In this document: positions 1-10,226 of the stretch, piece by piece
Numbering within the stretch: the stretch's first letter is position 1
Layout: each line of letters opens with the position of its first letter
NCBI GenBank assembly: GCA_016617785.1
Contig: JADILM010000004.1
Span: 2,062,567-2,126,566, forward strand
Direction of reading: 5' to 3'
From: Sporobolomyces roseus
Lineage: Eukaryota > Basidiomycota > Microbotryomycetes > Sporidiobolales > Sporidiobolaceae
Length of the DNA stretch: 64,000 nucleotides
Position numbers and translations under genes: made by a program
Notes under the pieces: generated by a model
Database searches by the model: none
What the model was told of the DNA's origin: nothing
What the model saw: only the letters and a program-made list of their open reading frames with translations

Positions 1-126
1 AGATTTAGTTGACAAGTTGCGAGAACGAGGGATCAGGGCTGATTGGATGGAGTGTAGACCAAAGAAAGTGGAATTACCGTGGGGCTATGACGGTAGCGGT
101 GACCTCCGGGGGAAGCGTAGGAACTG
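1..126 (+). CDS. F-box/LRR-like paralog G, 3' end only
   Basis: The open frame from base 2 to the TGA at 124-126 encodes a tail (DLVDKLRERGIRADWMEC...) that matches the C-termini of the other F-box paralogs in this window: LIELESRGIEVKWVAC at 40.6 kb, LGGELKRRGVTVVWDYC at 38.3 kb and LRSEMKKRGIKCEWEVC at 10.3 kb. The rest of the gene lies left of the window. The Cys-rich tail of the paralogs is mostly lost here: after one Cys it reads RPKKVELPWGYDG. The family role (substrate adaptor of an SCF ubiquitin ligase) is inferred from N-terminal F-box-like motifs in the complete copies, which cannot be seen here. Confidence 0.7.
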
Positions 127-588
127 ATGCAATCAGCAGGTTATGTCGAGGATGAGATTAGTCGGCGCGAGGACCTGAGAAACTCGACTTTCTTGAGAGC
201 GGAAGAGCACTTCTTGAATTGTCGCGTAGCAGCAGGAGTCGACCCGAGCTGTATGACCACATACGGTCATGTCGGCGACGAGAAGATGAGAGGGAGATTG
301 AGCTCTATTGTCGACGTGGAAATGATTGAGCCTATCGGATGTAGAATTGGCAAAGGTCCAGTCGGATTTTCTCGGCAGAGAGCTGTGTCTGATCTCGATG
401 TCGGGATGTGTAGCTCGTCGACACTAAAGAGACGGAAAGCCACAGAATGACACAGAACTTTCATGCAAATCGATAACTATTTTGAAAACTACCAGAAACC
501 TCTTCTCCGTCGTATTTCGCTTCCTAATCTCGTCGCTGTAGTCGACTTGTTCGGCTGCCACTGATCGCTCGAAATCGAGACGGTCGCT
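127..588. other. intergenic, no gene supported
   Basis: Lies between the 3' ends of the F-box fragment (+) and the short-chain dehydrogenase (-). Open frames exist on both strands, but none resembles a family or shows splice or start signals I trust. Probably two 3' UTRs. Confidence 0.5.
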
Positions 589-1733
589 TTACCAAGGCAA
601 TGCAGATTCATCGAGAACCATGAATCGACCGTTGTCCTCCCTCTTCGCAGCAAGAAAGACGTTCTTTGTGCTATGCAGTTGCTGTAGCTCATCAGTATCT
701 CGTGACGAGAGCTTTGAGAGAAGCAAGAGGTCAACGTACGCGAGAGCACAAGCTTCAGCAGACTCGATATCTCCTCCTCCGTCAGTGTTCAAGTCGGTCT
801 TGACGTATCCAGGGTGGAAAGCTGCAGCAAGCGTGAACGTTATAAGTCAGCTTTCGTGATGATGAGATGTTCACCGGCAGTCAAGAAACAGAAAGTTGAG
901 ACGAAGAAGAAAAAAGCTCAAACTTACGAACGACGGTGAATCCTTCTTCAGCGAGCTCACGGGCGAGCTTGACAGTGTACATATTAACGGCAGCCTTCGA
1001 GATTGCGTCTATACAAGCGTGACAGATCGAGGTTCAGTTCGAGCTTTCCTTCGTTCGCAAAATTGGAAAAAGATGATCGAACTCACAAGCACTAGCAGCT
1101 GGAGATTGGCTTGTGACGGGACCTCCGATACTTCCCAAGATTGAAGTAGTAACGAAAATCTGTTTCTTTCCTTCTTTGTTCTCCTTCAAAAAAGGAAGGA
1201 AAGCGTTGACAGTGTTGATCACTCCAAACAGATTCGTCTTCAAGTTGTAGGTGAGATCCTCTTCAATACTGAATTCATGATGAGACAAATCAGCAATGGT
1301 ACAGGAGAGTGTACGAGAGAGAGCGTGCAACTTACAATTGAGAGGGAGGATTCCACCCTCCTCCCAATACTCCCGCATTCGCTAGATCCGCATCTAATCC
1401 TTTCCCTTCACTCAAAAATGCGCTCTCCCTCAATTCTTGGTCGCGGCAGTCTATGGTAGTCGATGAGGTACGGATCAGTTTGTGTCGCTTCCACAGAGAG
1501 AAGAGCGCAAAAACACTTACTTGAGTCGATTCAGCTTCGTTAACGTCGCATTTGAGAATGTACAGACGGTTCTTGCCGAACTCCTTCGTGAGAGGCTCGA
1601 GTTGATCCGCCTTTGAAGGGTCTCGAACAGCAGCAACTACTCGAATTTGAGGTGAAGATGCGAGAAGTTCTTTCGCGTATCCTAATCCGAGGGAACGAGA
1701 GGAACCGGTGATCAAGTAGGTTGTAGTAGACAT
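589..1733 (-). CDS. short-chain dehydrogenase/reductase, copy 1
   Basis: NAD(P)-dependent oxidoreductase of the classical SDR superfamily; substrate unknown. The N-terminus MSTTTYLITGSSRSLGLG carries the Rossmann TGxxx(x)GxG loop, with Ser where most C-factor-like SDRs have the first Gly after the Arg. Downstream are the CDV segment, the NAG motif (LANAGVLGG), and the catalytic Tyr-Lys pair created by splicing (YAISK). The C-terminal exon ends in KNVFLAAKREDNGRFMV...LPW. At least five short introns interrupt the gene, at the same positions as in copy 2 (44921-46094), which is clearly a paralog. The start ATG at 1731-1733 lies just 5' of the glycine-rich loop, as is usual for this family. It is transcribed away from the F-box gene at 2482, and about 750 bp separate the two starts. 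Expected soluble and cytosolic. The enzyme class is firm; physiological role is not. Confidence 0.85.
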
Positions 1734-2481
1734 TGTCGAATGGATGTGGATTGTGGAAGTCAGAATGTGAGATTGTGCGTGATGGAAGAGAGAGAAGTGA
1801 GGAAGAAATAGAACGAGTCTGACTGCTTAGCTTCGTCGACGAGGATGATAAAGCTTCGGATATTGCTTTGATCAAACTTCGGACATGGTCAGCTTGCGAA
1901 AGTTCGGATATCAAGCTTGCGAAAGATCCAGACTCGAGACAAACTCAGCGAAAGTTGCGAAGACCCGAAGACGAAAAGACGAAGGACCGAATCAAGAGGG
2001 TCATATTGGAGAGACTGTAGAGAGCTCCAGGAAATAGTATACGGTTCGGTGGATGAATCTGATTAAAACTGTGAGCTTGCGAAACTTTGCGAAGAAATCG
2101 CGAACTTTCGAAAGACTCGAAATCTGAGAATAGACACCTTTCACTCCAGCCTCTCGCTTCGGTCGACTCGAATACCTCAATCTTCGACCTGAACTCTCAA
2201 GGTAAGTCTACTACTGGTCTCAGCGGTCTCCGAGGGCTAGCAAGGGAAGAAAGCTGGTCTGGAGATGAGGTGACGAGGAAGGTCAGGGAAGAGCGAGGGA
2301 GACTCTAGGAACGATGGGGAGGATAACGATAGCTCAAGACTATGTACTGGAAGCTGTAGCGAGGAGCTCCGAGCTATTCAGACCACAGAATCAGTCCTAA
2401 CCGACGAGACCGACGTTATCACCCGAGGCTGCTCTCTCGAATCAATGTGCTAATCTGTCTCGTACTCTTATGATAGCTCAT
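1734..2481. promoter_or_regulatory. divergent promoter with TTGCGAA cluster
   Basis: Shared upstream region of SDR copy 1 (-) and F-box paralog A (+). Between about 1890 and 2110 the word TTGCGAA, or a close variant, recurs: AGCTTGCGAAAG twice, GTTGCGAAG, GCTTGCGAAACTTTGCGAAG and CGCGAACTTTCGAAAG. The right half holds the conserved F-box leader and its inferred intron, listed separately. Binding factor unknown. Confidence 0.45.
2152..2476 (+). promoter_or_regulatory. conserved F-box leader A: 50-nt exon end plus 5' UTR intron
   Basis: Bases 2152-2201 match a 50-nt block starting TCTCGCTTYGGTCGACTCGA and ending CTCAAG, directly followed by a GTAAGT donor at 2202. The same 50-nt block sits at the same distance from a GTRAGT donor ahead of paralogs B, C, D and E. 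Conservation continues about 110 nt into the presumed intron (GGTCTCAGCGGTCTCCGAGG...). A TAG acceptor at 2474-2476 lies 5 nt before the ATG, giving a 275-nt 5' UTR intron. The splicing is inferred. Confidence 0.55.
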
Positions 2482-3821
2482 ATGTCGATCTCGAAGCTGC
2501 CGAACGATGTCCTCGAAACAATTTTGGATGTCCTCGATGATCCCTCCTTTTCAAACCAGCGCCAACCTGGTCAGCTCAGCTGTAAGCTTCTTAGACTCGT
2601 TTGTATGGGTGATAGCCTGGCTCACATTTTTGGGCAACAGCGAGCGGTCAGCATACCTTCGCATTGATCTGTCTCGTCTCGAAACGATTCCTCCATCTGG
2701 CGAGATCCCGCCTTTACTCTCGACCCTTCCCCGCTTCCCTCATCGCCGACTGGCCAACTGCTTCAGCTCTCCTCGCGTCTCTCGTGAAACGAAGAGGCTA
2801 TCTCGGAACTCTAGTTCGCTCGCTCAACGGTTTGATCAGCTATGTTGGCCGTCTTTCAAGATATCCATTAGGCTCATTCCGAGATGTCCCCGCAATCTTC
2901 AGTTGGTACATCGCAGTCCTTCAAGCTTGCCCCGACGTCATCGAACTCGATCTCTATTTCAACAATCCGGATCGACTCGCTCAAATTCTTAAAGTTTTAC
3001 AAAGACCGAATCCGAATCTTCGCATCGTCAACCTTGCGAATCCGTACGGAGGCGCTCGACAGGCTATGACGACCATCGAACGACTCGCCCGAACGGCACT
3101 CCAAGATCCCCTCTTTCGTTCAATCGAAAAGCTTTCCCTTCAAAGTCTCGAAAGTGCAGATTCCGATCCATCCTCTTACCCTCCCCTCGACCTTCGTCTC
3201 AATTCACTCAGCATCAACGAAACCTGTCGAAATAGTCCCCGACCATGCCCCGTCACGCTCGTCGACTCTTCCGCTCTCACTCACTTCGAATTGGTCCTTT
3301 CGGCTTATTCAATTGAGAGTCTTTCCCTTTACCTCACTCCACTCCCATCGACACTCGAACACATCGTCATCAACATCGTCCGATACCATGAGACTCCTCA
3401 CATATCAAGCTACGCTGCCCGCTCGTCGGAAGAAAACAGACTCCCCGTCGATGCCTTCTCTCCCTTCCCTTACCTCCGCTCTCTCGCCCTTCGTCATTTT
3501 CCGGGACCGACGCTCTCGCTACTCCAACAGATTGTCAAGTCTTGTACGGGACTCATTAAAGTCGATCTCACAGGGTGTGTGTGGATTCTCGAAAATCTCG
3601 ATTCGGCGGCTGGAGAGACTTGGGAGGATTATTGTCACGCCGTCTTCCCGCTCGTCGAGATTTACAGGGAACTCCTCACACTCCGATCTTTGACACGTGT
3701 TCACCTGGGAAACGTACCGGCGGAGGATCAAATCTCGAATTCTTTGGCGGCGATCAAGGACTACTCTGATTTCGCGATAGAGTGGGATACCGTTCCTTGT
3801 CCGGATTCAATGAGGGAGTGA
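2482..3821 (+). CDS. F-box/LRR-like protein, paralog A
   Basis: About 426 residues. The N-terminus MSISKLPNDVLETILDVLDD has the LPxDVLxxIL pattern of an F-box, the segment that binds Skp1 in SCF ubiquitin ligases. After one 59-nt intron (2582-2640) the frame resumes with HTFALICLVSKRFLHLARSR, typical of the second half of fungal F-box domains. The rest is a degenerate leucine-rich repeat array, the likely substrate-binding part. Intron position and length are the same in the five other copies with this part intact. I chose ATG 2482 because paralog F starts at the equivalent residue; an in-frame ATG twelve bases upstream is possible. The tail ends ...VPCPDSMRE and lacks the Cys-His motif of paralogs C, D and E. 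Family assignment is firm; substrate and role are unknown. Confidence 0.8.
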
Positions 3822-4562
3822 GTTGAAGAGCTTCAGTAGCGGTCGAAATGAAACGGAGAGGAATTGGTTCTAGCTTGAGCTCCTCTTCTCAACGAGCAGG
3901 TTTCCCTCTTGATTTCTTCCTCATGCGCGCTTCCTGCTTCGGTGATCGCCTCATGAGCCTCAACATAACTCGGAGCGAGAGACCCGGCCGACGCAAAGGA
4001 TGCTGAAACGACAAAAAGTCGAGTTTTCGACTCGCTTGCGAAGTTTTCCCTCAAAGCGCGAAGAGTCTTGCATATCAGTCGTCAGGACGGATCCATGCGG
4101 AGATTGATCTAGTAGAATTTGGCTTTTAATTCTAGGTGAGTGGACCGACTCGATGGTTTCGAGCAAGGTTTCCTTCTCACTCTTCACAACATCTCTCGCT
4201 TTGATCGACTCGAATACCTCAGTCTTCGACTTGAACGCTCAAGGTAAGTCTACAAATGGTCTCAGCGGTCTCTGTGGTGCAGCGAGGGAGGAATGCTGGA
4301 ATGGAGATGAGGTGACGCGGGAGACTAAGGAAGAGCAAGGGAGCCTCTACGAATGGTGGAGAGGGTATGGATAGCCTATAGCTAGGCACTGGATACAATC
4401 AAAGGGATTTGAAGGTGGACAGCGGGAAAGAAGCGAGTGATCTCTTCCTTTCATTCCACTCGAATCTGGTTTGCGTTCGATTATTTCCGCTGCACCAATC
4501 CAACCGCTTCCAGTCCGAGAGTGCTGACGTCCTCCGATCGCGTAGACGCGAATAAGGTCAAG
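3822..4562. other. intergenic, spacer plus F-box leader B
   Basis: The left 350 bases hold nothing I recognise. The right part is the leader and inferred intron of paralog B, listed separately. Confidence 0.5.
4194..4545 (+). promoter_or_regulatory. conserved F-box leader B: 50-nt exon end plus 5' UTR intron
   Basis: The 50-nt block at 4194-4243 (TCTCGCTTTGATCGACTCGA... ending CTCAAG) abuts a GTAAGT donor at 4244. The acceptor CGTAG ends at 4545, giving an intron of about 302 nt, 17 nt before the ATG. The last about 120 nt of the intron are nearly the same as in paralogs C and E (GAGTGATCTCT..., ...CCGCTTCCAGT...GAGTGCTGAC). Confidence 0.55.
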
Positions 4563-5356
4563 ATGATGCTTCCACCTGAAATTCTCAATATTGTCTTCTC
4601 GCAAATTCACCTCAAAAGTGCTGCTCCTACTTGTAAGTCCAGCTCGTCTAGCTCTCTTCCCCTACTCTGGGCTGATAGACGAGCGCTCCAGCCGAATCTC
4701 AAGCTACCTTCTCTTCCCTCTGCCTCGCTTCGAAACATTTCCTCCCTCTCGCTCGAGAATACCTCTACCGCCGACCTCTCATGATCACGAGACGTATCGG
4801 ATGGACGACGGCAACATCCTTCGTGGAAGCTATCGAGGCGAATGGAGGCATCCTCGGTCAAATGGTTCGAAATCTCGAAGGACTCGTTCATTGGATCGTC
4901 GCGCTCGAAGAAATTGACGACTCTGCTCGTTTACTGTTTAGCGGGCCAGTACACAGGGATCTCTCTCGAGCGTACGCATGGCTCCTCGATGTTCTACAAG
5001 CTTGTTCTGCCCTCGTCAAGGTCGACATCGTTTTCAGCTATTCGGAACTCTCTCAAACGCTTGAAGCTCTGAAGACATCCGCAGCAACCCTCAAACACGT
5101 TAGATGCCTCGATAGGTTGCAGGTGTTCAAGTCTGTCAGAGGCGCTCTGCCTGCAACAAGCAACGACTACTTCTATTTCGCGAGCATTAACAACATCCTC
5201 CTTGCACTCAAAGCCTTGCCCTTCGTCGATCAATTCCAGGTCGAAGATCCCACTGGATCAATTGCTACATGCCTGACAGCTTTCCAAGCCCGCGCCATTC
5301 CTATTTATCTTGGTGGGGACAGTACTCTCTGGCACAAATTAAGATTGCATTCCTGA
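4563..5356 (+). pseudogene. F-box/LRR-like paralog B, truncated
   Basis: Starts MMLPPEILNIVFSQIHLK, an F-box start nearly identical to paralogs C and E, with the family intron at 4633-4691. The second exon continues as SESQATFSSLCLASKHFL and then LRR-like sequence. The frame stops at 5356 after about 244 residues, whereas the complete paralogs have 421-437, so roughly the C-terminal 45% is missing. Just past the stop, in the same frame, SDSALLHLS resembles the DSSALTHF segment of the other copies before a second stop, which points to decay rather than a natural short form. AP-2 sigma ends only 315 bp further on, so no room is left for the missing part. It may still be transcribed from its intact leader. 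Confidence 0.65.
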
Positions 5357-5670
5357 GCGATTCCGCTCTGCTGCACCTTTCATAGATCATTGTACTCGTT
5401 CTCTGTGTAACACAACAGCTTGACAATTCAGCTCGCAATGTTCTCGACGAAGGTTAGCGAGCGAGAAGTTCCCGGCTCCGAGCCGGTCTTTCTTTCGCAA
5501 CTTTGGGCTCGCAGAGAAACGGGAACCGACGATGACTTATTGAGTTACACACGTGAATACACAACTACGGGTATCATTCCCATTACTCCTCATCGCTACA
5601 CGACTGCTGTTGGACAGACATTGTGCGCCTCGCTCTCTTCTCTATCACCCTCATTTCCATCATTCCCTCC

Positions 5671-6301
5671 CTAATCCAATCTCTCCAGATATTCCAATCT
5701 CTCCAATATGACCTGTTTACTAGTCTCCTCGATTTCTCCCGCCAGGAACACTTCGTCCAAAATCGCATAAACCTTGTAAAAATTAAACACCAAATCCAAC
5801 TCGCAAACGTTTGAAAAGAATGAATCTACCCCCTCACTCACTGCCATACATCAGCTCGGGTCCTTGAAGAAAGAAAAGAGGGGACTGACCTAGTACTTCA
5901 ACGAACAAGTGAATAGCCTCTAACCAAATCAATTCATTATCATTCGCGTCGACACAAAACGTGAAGAACAATCCAGCATATCTTCGATAAACAATCTTAT
6001 GATTCCTAAACTACACCCTCTCTTCCCTTATCAGCACTCTTCTTCTTTTTTTGGAGTAGAGGGAGAAAATGGAAAGAGTACTTCAACGAAATTTGATTGA
6101 TATTTCTGATCTCGAGGTGCGATTAATCGATGTACTTCTCCTCGAATTCGAATCTTCTCGTCGTCTTCGTAAGGAACGTAGAATTTTGAGAGTCGAGTTT
6201 TCCCTTGACGATTCTATTGGGAAGTCGGAACGAGGGAGGTCAGCGGGGATAGAGAGGAAGGGAGTGAATGAGCGCACTTGGACTAGAATGAAACGGATCA
6301 T
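5671..6301 (-). CDS. APS2: AP-2 clathrin adaptor complex sigma subunit
   Basis: Small (sigma) chain of the AP-2 adaptor, which links cargo and PI(4,5)P2-rich plasma membrane to clathrin during endocytosis. The gene is invisible as one long frame because it has three introns. Exon 1 encodes only MIRFILVQ; exon 2 [20 protein letters not shown] through [20 protein letters not shown]; exon 3 [20 protein letters not shown] through [12 protein letters not shown]; exon 4 [20 protein letters not shown] through [15 protein letters not shown]. These follow the AP-2 sigma chain almost residue for residue, including the FNFYKVY and FLAGEI signatures that separate AP-2 from AP-1 sigma less sharply than the whole alignment does. 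The total is about 140 residues, the family's usual length. It is divergent from the M3 peptidase, with 402 bp between start codons. Confidence 0.92.
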
Positions 6302-6703
6302 GCTACCGGGAGGAAGGGAAGAGAGAGGGAGAAGGACGTGAAGGGGAGGGAGCCGAGGTGGAGGAAGGGGAAAGGGGAAGAACAAGGGAGACTTGAAGGG
6401 TTTCCTAGTAAGGTACAGGGTGAGTATTAGCTTGATATGGACTACTGCAGAGAAAGACAGGCTCACTCACAGTGAGTTGAGAGCGAGGAGAGCTGATTCA
6501 AGATGTAACAACGATCAAGGTCGAAAGTGATACGAAGACAACGATACTTAGTCTCGCTTAGCTTGTGTAGTGACTTTGAGTATTATGAGAGTGCACTTGT
6601 AGTATACCGAAGTTATTCTAGAGTTGTGGGTGATGTGGTCGATGATGAGGGGGAAAACTCTCTCTTTCTCTCTCTTTCCTTCTCCTCACTTTCGCTAATC
6701 TTT
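6302..6703. promoter_or_regulatory. divergent promoter, APS2 / M3 peptidase
   Basis: About 400 bp between the two start codons. It contains a purine-rich run on the APS2 side (6310-6390) and a CT-rich stretch (TCTCTTTCTCTCTCTTTCC) shortly before the peptidase ATG, common in fungal core promoters and 5' UTRs. No TATA box stands out. Confidence 0.5.
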
Positions 6704-9700
6704 ATGCTCACTCGTAGTATCAGATCAGTCTTTACTCGATCTACACTCAACCGAATAACACCAGCCACTCGAATAAACCTTTCAGTTGTCCCCCGCTCGA
6801 ATCCCTCTACTCTCTCCTCTCTATCCTCTCGCAATCGCCTCTACTCTACAACTCCTATCAACAGACAAGTACAAGAATCATCCATCATGTCTCCCTCCAC
6901 TAGCTCGACTTCCTATATCCCCGCGCCAGTTCCTCCTCCTGCCTGGACCTCGATCACTTCCACCTCCATTCCCACTACCCTCTCCTCTTGCATCTCCGAA
7001 TCAAACTCCGTACTCGACTCTATCGTCTCCCTTCCCCCTCAAGAGCGCACTTTCGAATCCGTTATCCGACCTCTCGCTCTTCGAATGGGTGAAATGGACC
7101 GTACGATCGAGCCCTCCTTGTTCATGCAATACGTCGCATCCTCGGACAAACCTTTGAGAGAAGCGTCGGTAGCGGCGGATAAAGAGTTGAACGAATGGAG
7201 TTTGAAGAGTTTGATGAGGTTGGATGTGTATCAAGCATTGGTCGATGCAGAGAAACATACGAAGGAGAACGGGGTCAAGTTGAATAGCGAGGAGGAGAGA
7301 TTGATGAAGAGATTGATATTGGATAGGAAGAGGAACGGGTTGGGGTTGACGGAGGAAAAGAGGAAAGAATATTTCGAGGTGCGTTTTTCGAAAGGTTCCT
7401 CTCGATTCAAACTTCGGATTGGGGGATTGATTTAGCTGGACTTTTCGACACACAGCTCAAGAAGAGGATCATGTCTCTCGAAATCGATTTCCAAAAGAAC
7501 TGTAACGAAGAAGACGGTTCAATCCTCTTCACCCGCGAAGTACGTCTTCTCCTCCCTTCTCCCCTCTCTCACACTCACATCTCTCTCATTCAGGAGCTTG
7601 AAGGAGTACCCGAAGATGTCATTTCAGGATACGACCAAATCGATGGGAAATACAAGATGACTTTCAAAACTCCCGATTACATCCCAGTGATCAAACAAGC
7701 TGTCCTCCCTTCGACTCGCAAACGTGCGAATGTAGGGTACGAGAGCAAGACTAGTCAGAACGGACCGCTGTTGGCGGAGATTGTCAAGTTGAGACAACAA
7801 GCTGCTGAATTGTTAGGATATGGTTGTCATTCAGATTGGGTTCTCGAGGTTAGCACTTTCTTCCTACTCCTGATCTTGACTGGGCACTGATGAAGGGGAG
7901 GTAGGATAGGTCAATATGAATAAAACTCCTTCGAGAGTCCTAGCGTTCTTGAACGACCTACAGGAGAAACTCACCCCGCTTGGAATCGACGAACGCGAGA
8001 AGTTTGTGCAACTCAAAAGGGAGGAATTCAAGGAGAAGGGTTGGGAGTGGGATGATAAGAAGGATAAAGTGTTGAAGTTGTGGGATTATAGGTATTACGA
8101 GAGATTGAGTTTGGAGAAGGAATTAGACTTGGGTGATTTCGTCTTTCACTCTTCATCTCTTTCTTTTGAGCGGGACTGACGGTGAGCGGACGATGGATAC
8201 AGATGATAATCTCTTACAAGAGTACTTCCCAGTTTCTCACGTCGTACCCGCCGTTCTCGACCTCTACAAAGATCTATTAGGAATCGAACTCGTCAAAGTT
8301 CCTAAAGAACACGGTGAAACTTATCACTCTGGTTCGTTCTCTCCTTTTCTCTCTCACGCTCTCTTCCGAACTGATGTAGGGGGTTTGAGGGAACAGATGT
8401 CGAGATGTTTGCGGTTTGGGAGAATGGACAAGTTGGAAAGAAGGACGCTTTCAAGGGTTATATCACTCTCGACTTGTTCCCTAGGAACAACAAGTACGTT
8501 CAAACTTCTCCTTCTCAGTCTTTCGTTGAGTCGCTGACTGTAATAAGAGTGTCCCAACGTACAGATATGGGCACGCCGCAGTTTGGGGATTGATTCCTGG
8601 TTGGACTGCGAAAGATGGAGAACGTCAATACCCTGTCGTAGCGTACGTTTCTCCTCTCTCTTCATATTGAGCATCGTCGAACGTGGCAGCTGAAATAGAG
8701 ATCGGAGCATCATACAGGATGGTGGCGAATTTGGCGAAACCTACTCCATCGAGACCTGCGTTGATGAAACACAACGATGTTGTTACGTGAGTCGACACAC
8801 GAGCGAATCTCTGATCAAGGAAGATACTGATGTGCTGGTTTTGTCGTTGACAGGTTCTTACATGAAGCAGGGTAACGATCTCTCTTTCCTCATCGACTAT
8901 TCGGCTTTGCTGAGCTGAGAAGTTTCGGTACAGTCACGGATTCCATGGATTGCTTTCGGAAACTCAGTTTGCGCGGTTCCATGGTACCAGCGTAGCTCGA
9001 GATTTCGTCGAAGCTCCTTCACAAATGCTCGAGAACTGGTATTTCTTGCTCCCTACTTCTTTCTCTTCCCTCCCTCTTCTGACGCTCTTCCTACTCAGGT
9101 GTTGGGAGCCCTCTGTCCTCGCCGCTCTCTCCTCTCATTACGAGCGCAAAGAATCTCTCCCCTCCTCCCTCGTCACCAAACTTCTCAAATCCCGTTCTCT
9201 CAATCAAGGACTCTTCAACCTCCGTCAACTCTTCTTTGGATTGTACGACATGAAGCTTCATACGACCGAATGGAACCTCGGTGAAGAAGGACAAACGAAA
9301 CTTTGGAACGAGTTGAGGAAGGAGGTCAGTTTGGTCGAGGTTGATGAAGAGGATGGGTTGGTTGGGGGTCAGAGTGGGTTTGCGCATATTGCGGGTGGGT
9401 ACTCGAGTGGTTATTATGGATATTTGTCAAGTCAGGTAAACTATACTTCTCTCTCTCTTGTTCTCACCCGAGCCTCGTTTGCTGACGGGAGTTGCGCTCT
9501 CGACTTGTAGGTCTACTCGGCAGATATGTTTGCGACCAAGTTTGCGAAAGATCCGATGAACGCTCAAGCTGGAATGTCGTATCGAAAGGAGATTCTCAAA
9601 CCTGGAGGAAGTCGGTGAGTTTTCTCTCTCCCTCTTTTCTTCTTTGGCTTCTTCCTAGCTTGGGCTCGTGAGCGGCTCCACTGACTTCTCGAGGTGTTCG

Positions 9701-9802
9701 TTCGAATGGAACAGTGATGAGATGGATTCTTTGGTCGCTTTCCTAGGTCGAGAGCCGACCAACAAAGCTTTCCTCGAATCACTTCTCGGCAAGAAGAACT
9801 AG
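6704..9802 (+). CDS. PRD1: M3A metallopeptidase, saccharolysin/thimet oligopeptidase type
   Basis: Zinc endopeptidase that degrades short peptides. About 780 residues in roughly 13 exons. The zinc motif is HEAGH (HEXXH), followed by the third ligand in RDFVEAPSQMLENW, the M3A signature as in thimet oligopeptidase and yeast Prd1; mitochondrial intermediate peptidase has a different sequence here. The His-Glu of the motif lies on an 18-nt microexon (8854-8871). The C-terminal half has SGFAHIAGGYSSGYYGYLSS, containing the conserved HxxGGYxxxYYxY substrate-binding loop. Residues 1-60 from ATG 6704 are Arg/Ser/Thr-rich without acids and end in NRLYSTTPINR, like a mitochondrial presequence. An in-frame ATG at about 6889 (MSPSTSS) could give a cytosolic form, so dual targeting is possible. 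Exon borders rest on splice consensus and homology. Confidence 0.92.
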
Positions 9803-10226
9803 TGTATTCGAGCTGAGTAGCACGTCTATGCAAGATGGACTGCAGCAATAGTGGGATTGTATAGATTCGCGATGAGCACTCGATCGAACTGCAAAGAAGA
9901 TCAATTTTCAGTACCGAAGCGAAACTCGGCGAAATTTCCACGGCTGTCGTTTCTTCTCCTGAGCCTTTCCTTCACTCCAAGATCATGAATGCTCGTGCAA
10001 GAAAAGGAAGCCGGCGCTTTTCCTCGAGGAATTCAGATGCGAAAAGTTTACATTGAGTTCTACTCCTACCACAATGGCATTCTCGCTCGCTTGCAACCTC
10101 CCTCTCCCCAACTGAACCGACAAAGAAAGAAGGACAGGAACAAAGCATTACATTCACCGGATCTTGACAAACAAGCGTTCAAACCATTCTCTCAGATTCC
10201 GCGCATACTGATCCTTCCTGCGTCTC
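9803..10226. other. intergenic, convergent 3' ends
   Basis: Between the 3' ends of the peptidase (+) and F-box paralog C (-). Nothing coding recognised. Confidence 0.5.

Noticed and set aside
4153..4374. The conserved F-box leader read as a coding exon (SLALIDSNTSVFDLNAQ)
   Set aside because: The frame is similar in A and B but contains a TAA in leader C and diverges in D and E, so a non-coding 5' UTR exon fits better.
6069..6341. Plus-strand frame starting [20 protein letters not shown] as a gene
   Set aside because: It is the antisense of AP-2 sigma exon 2, which explains its length.
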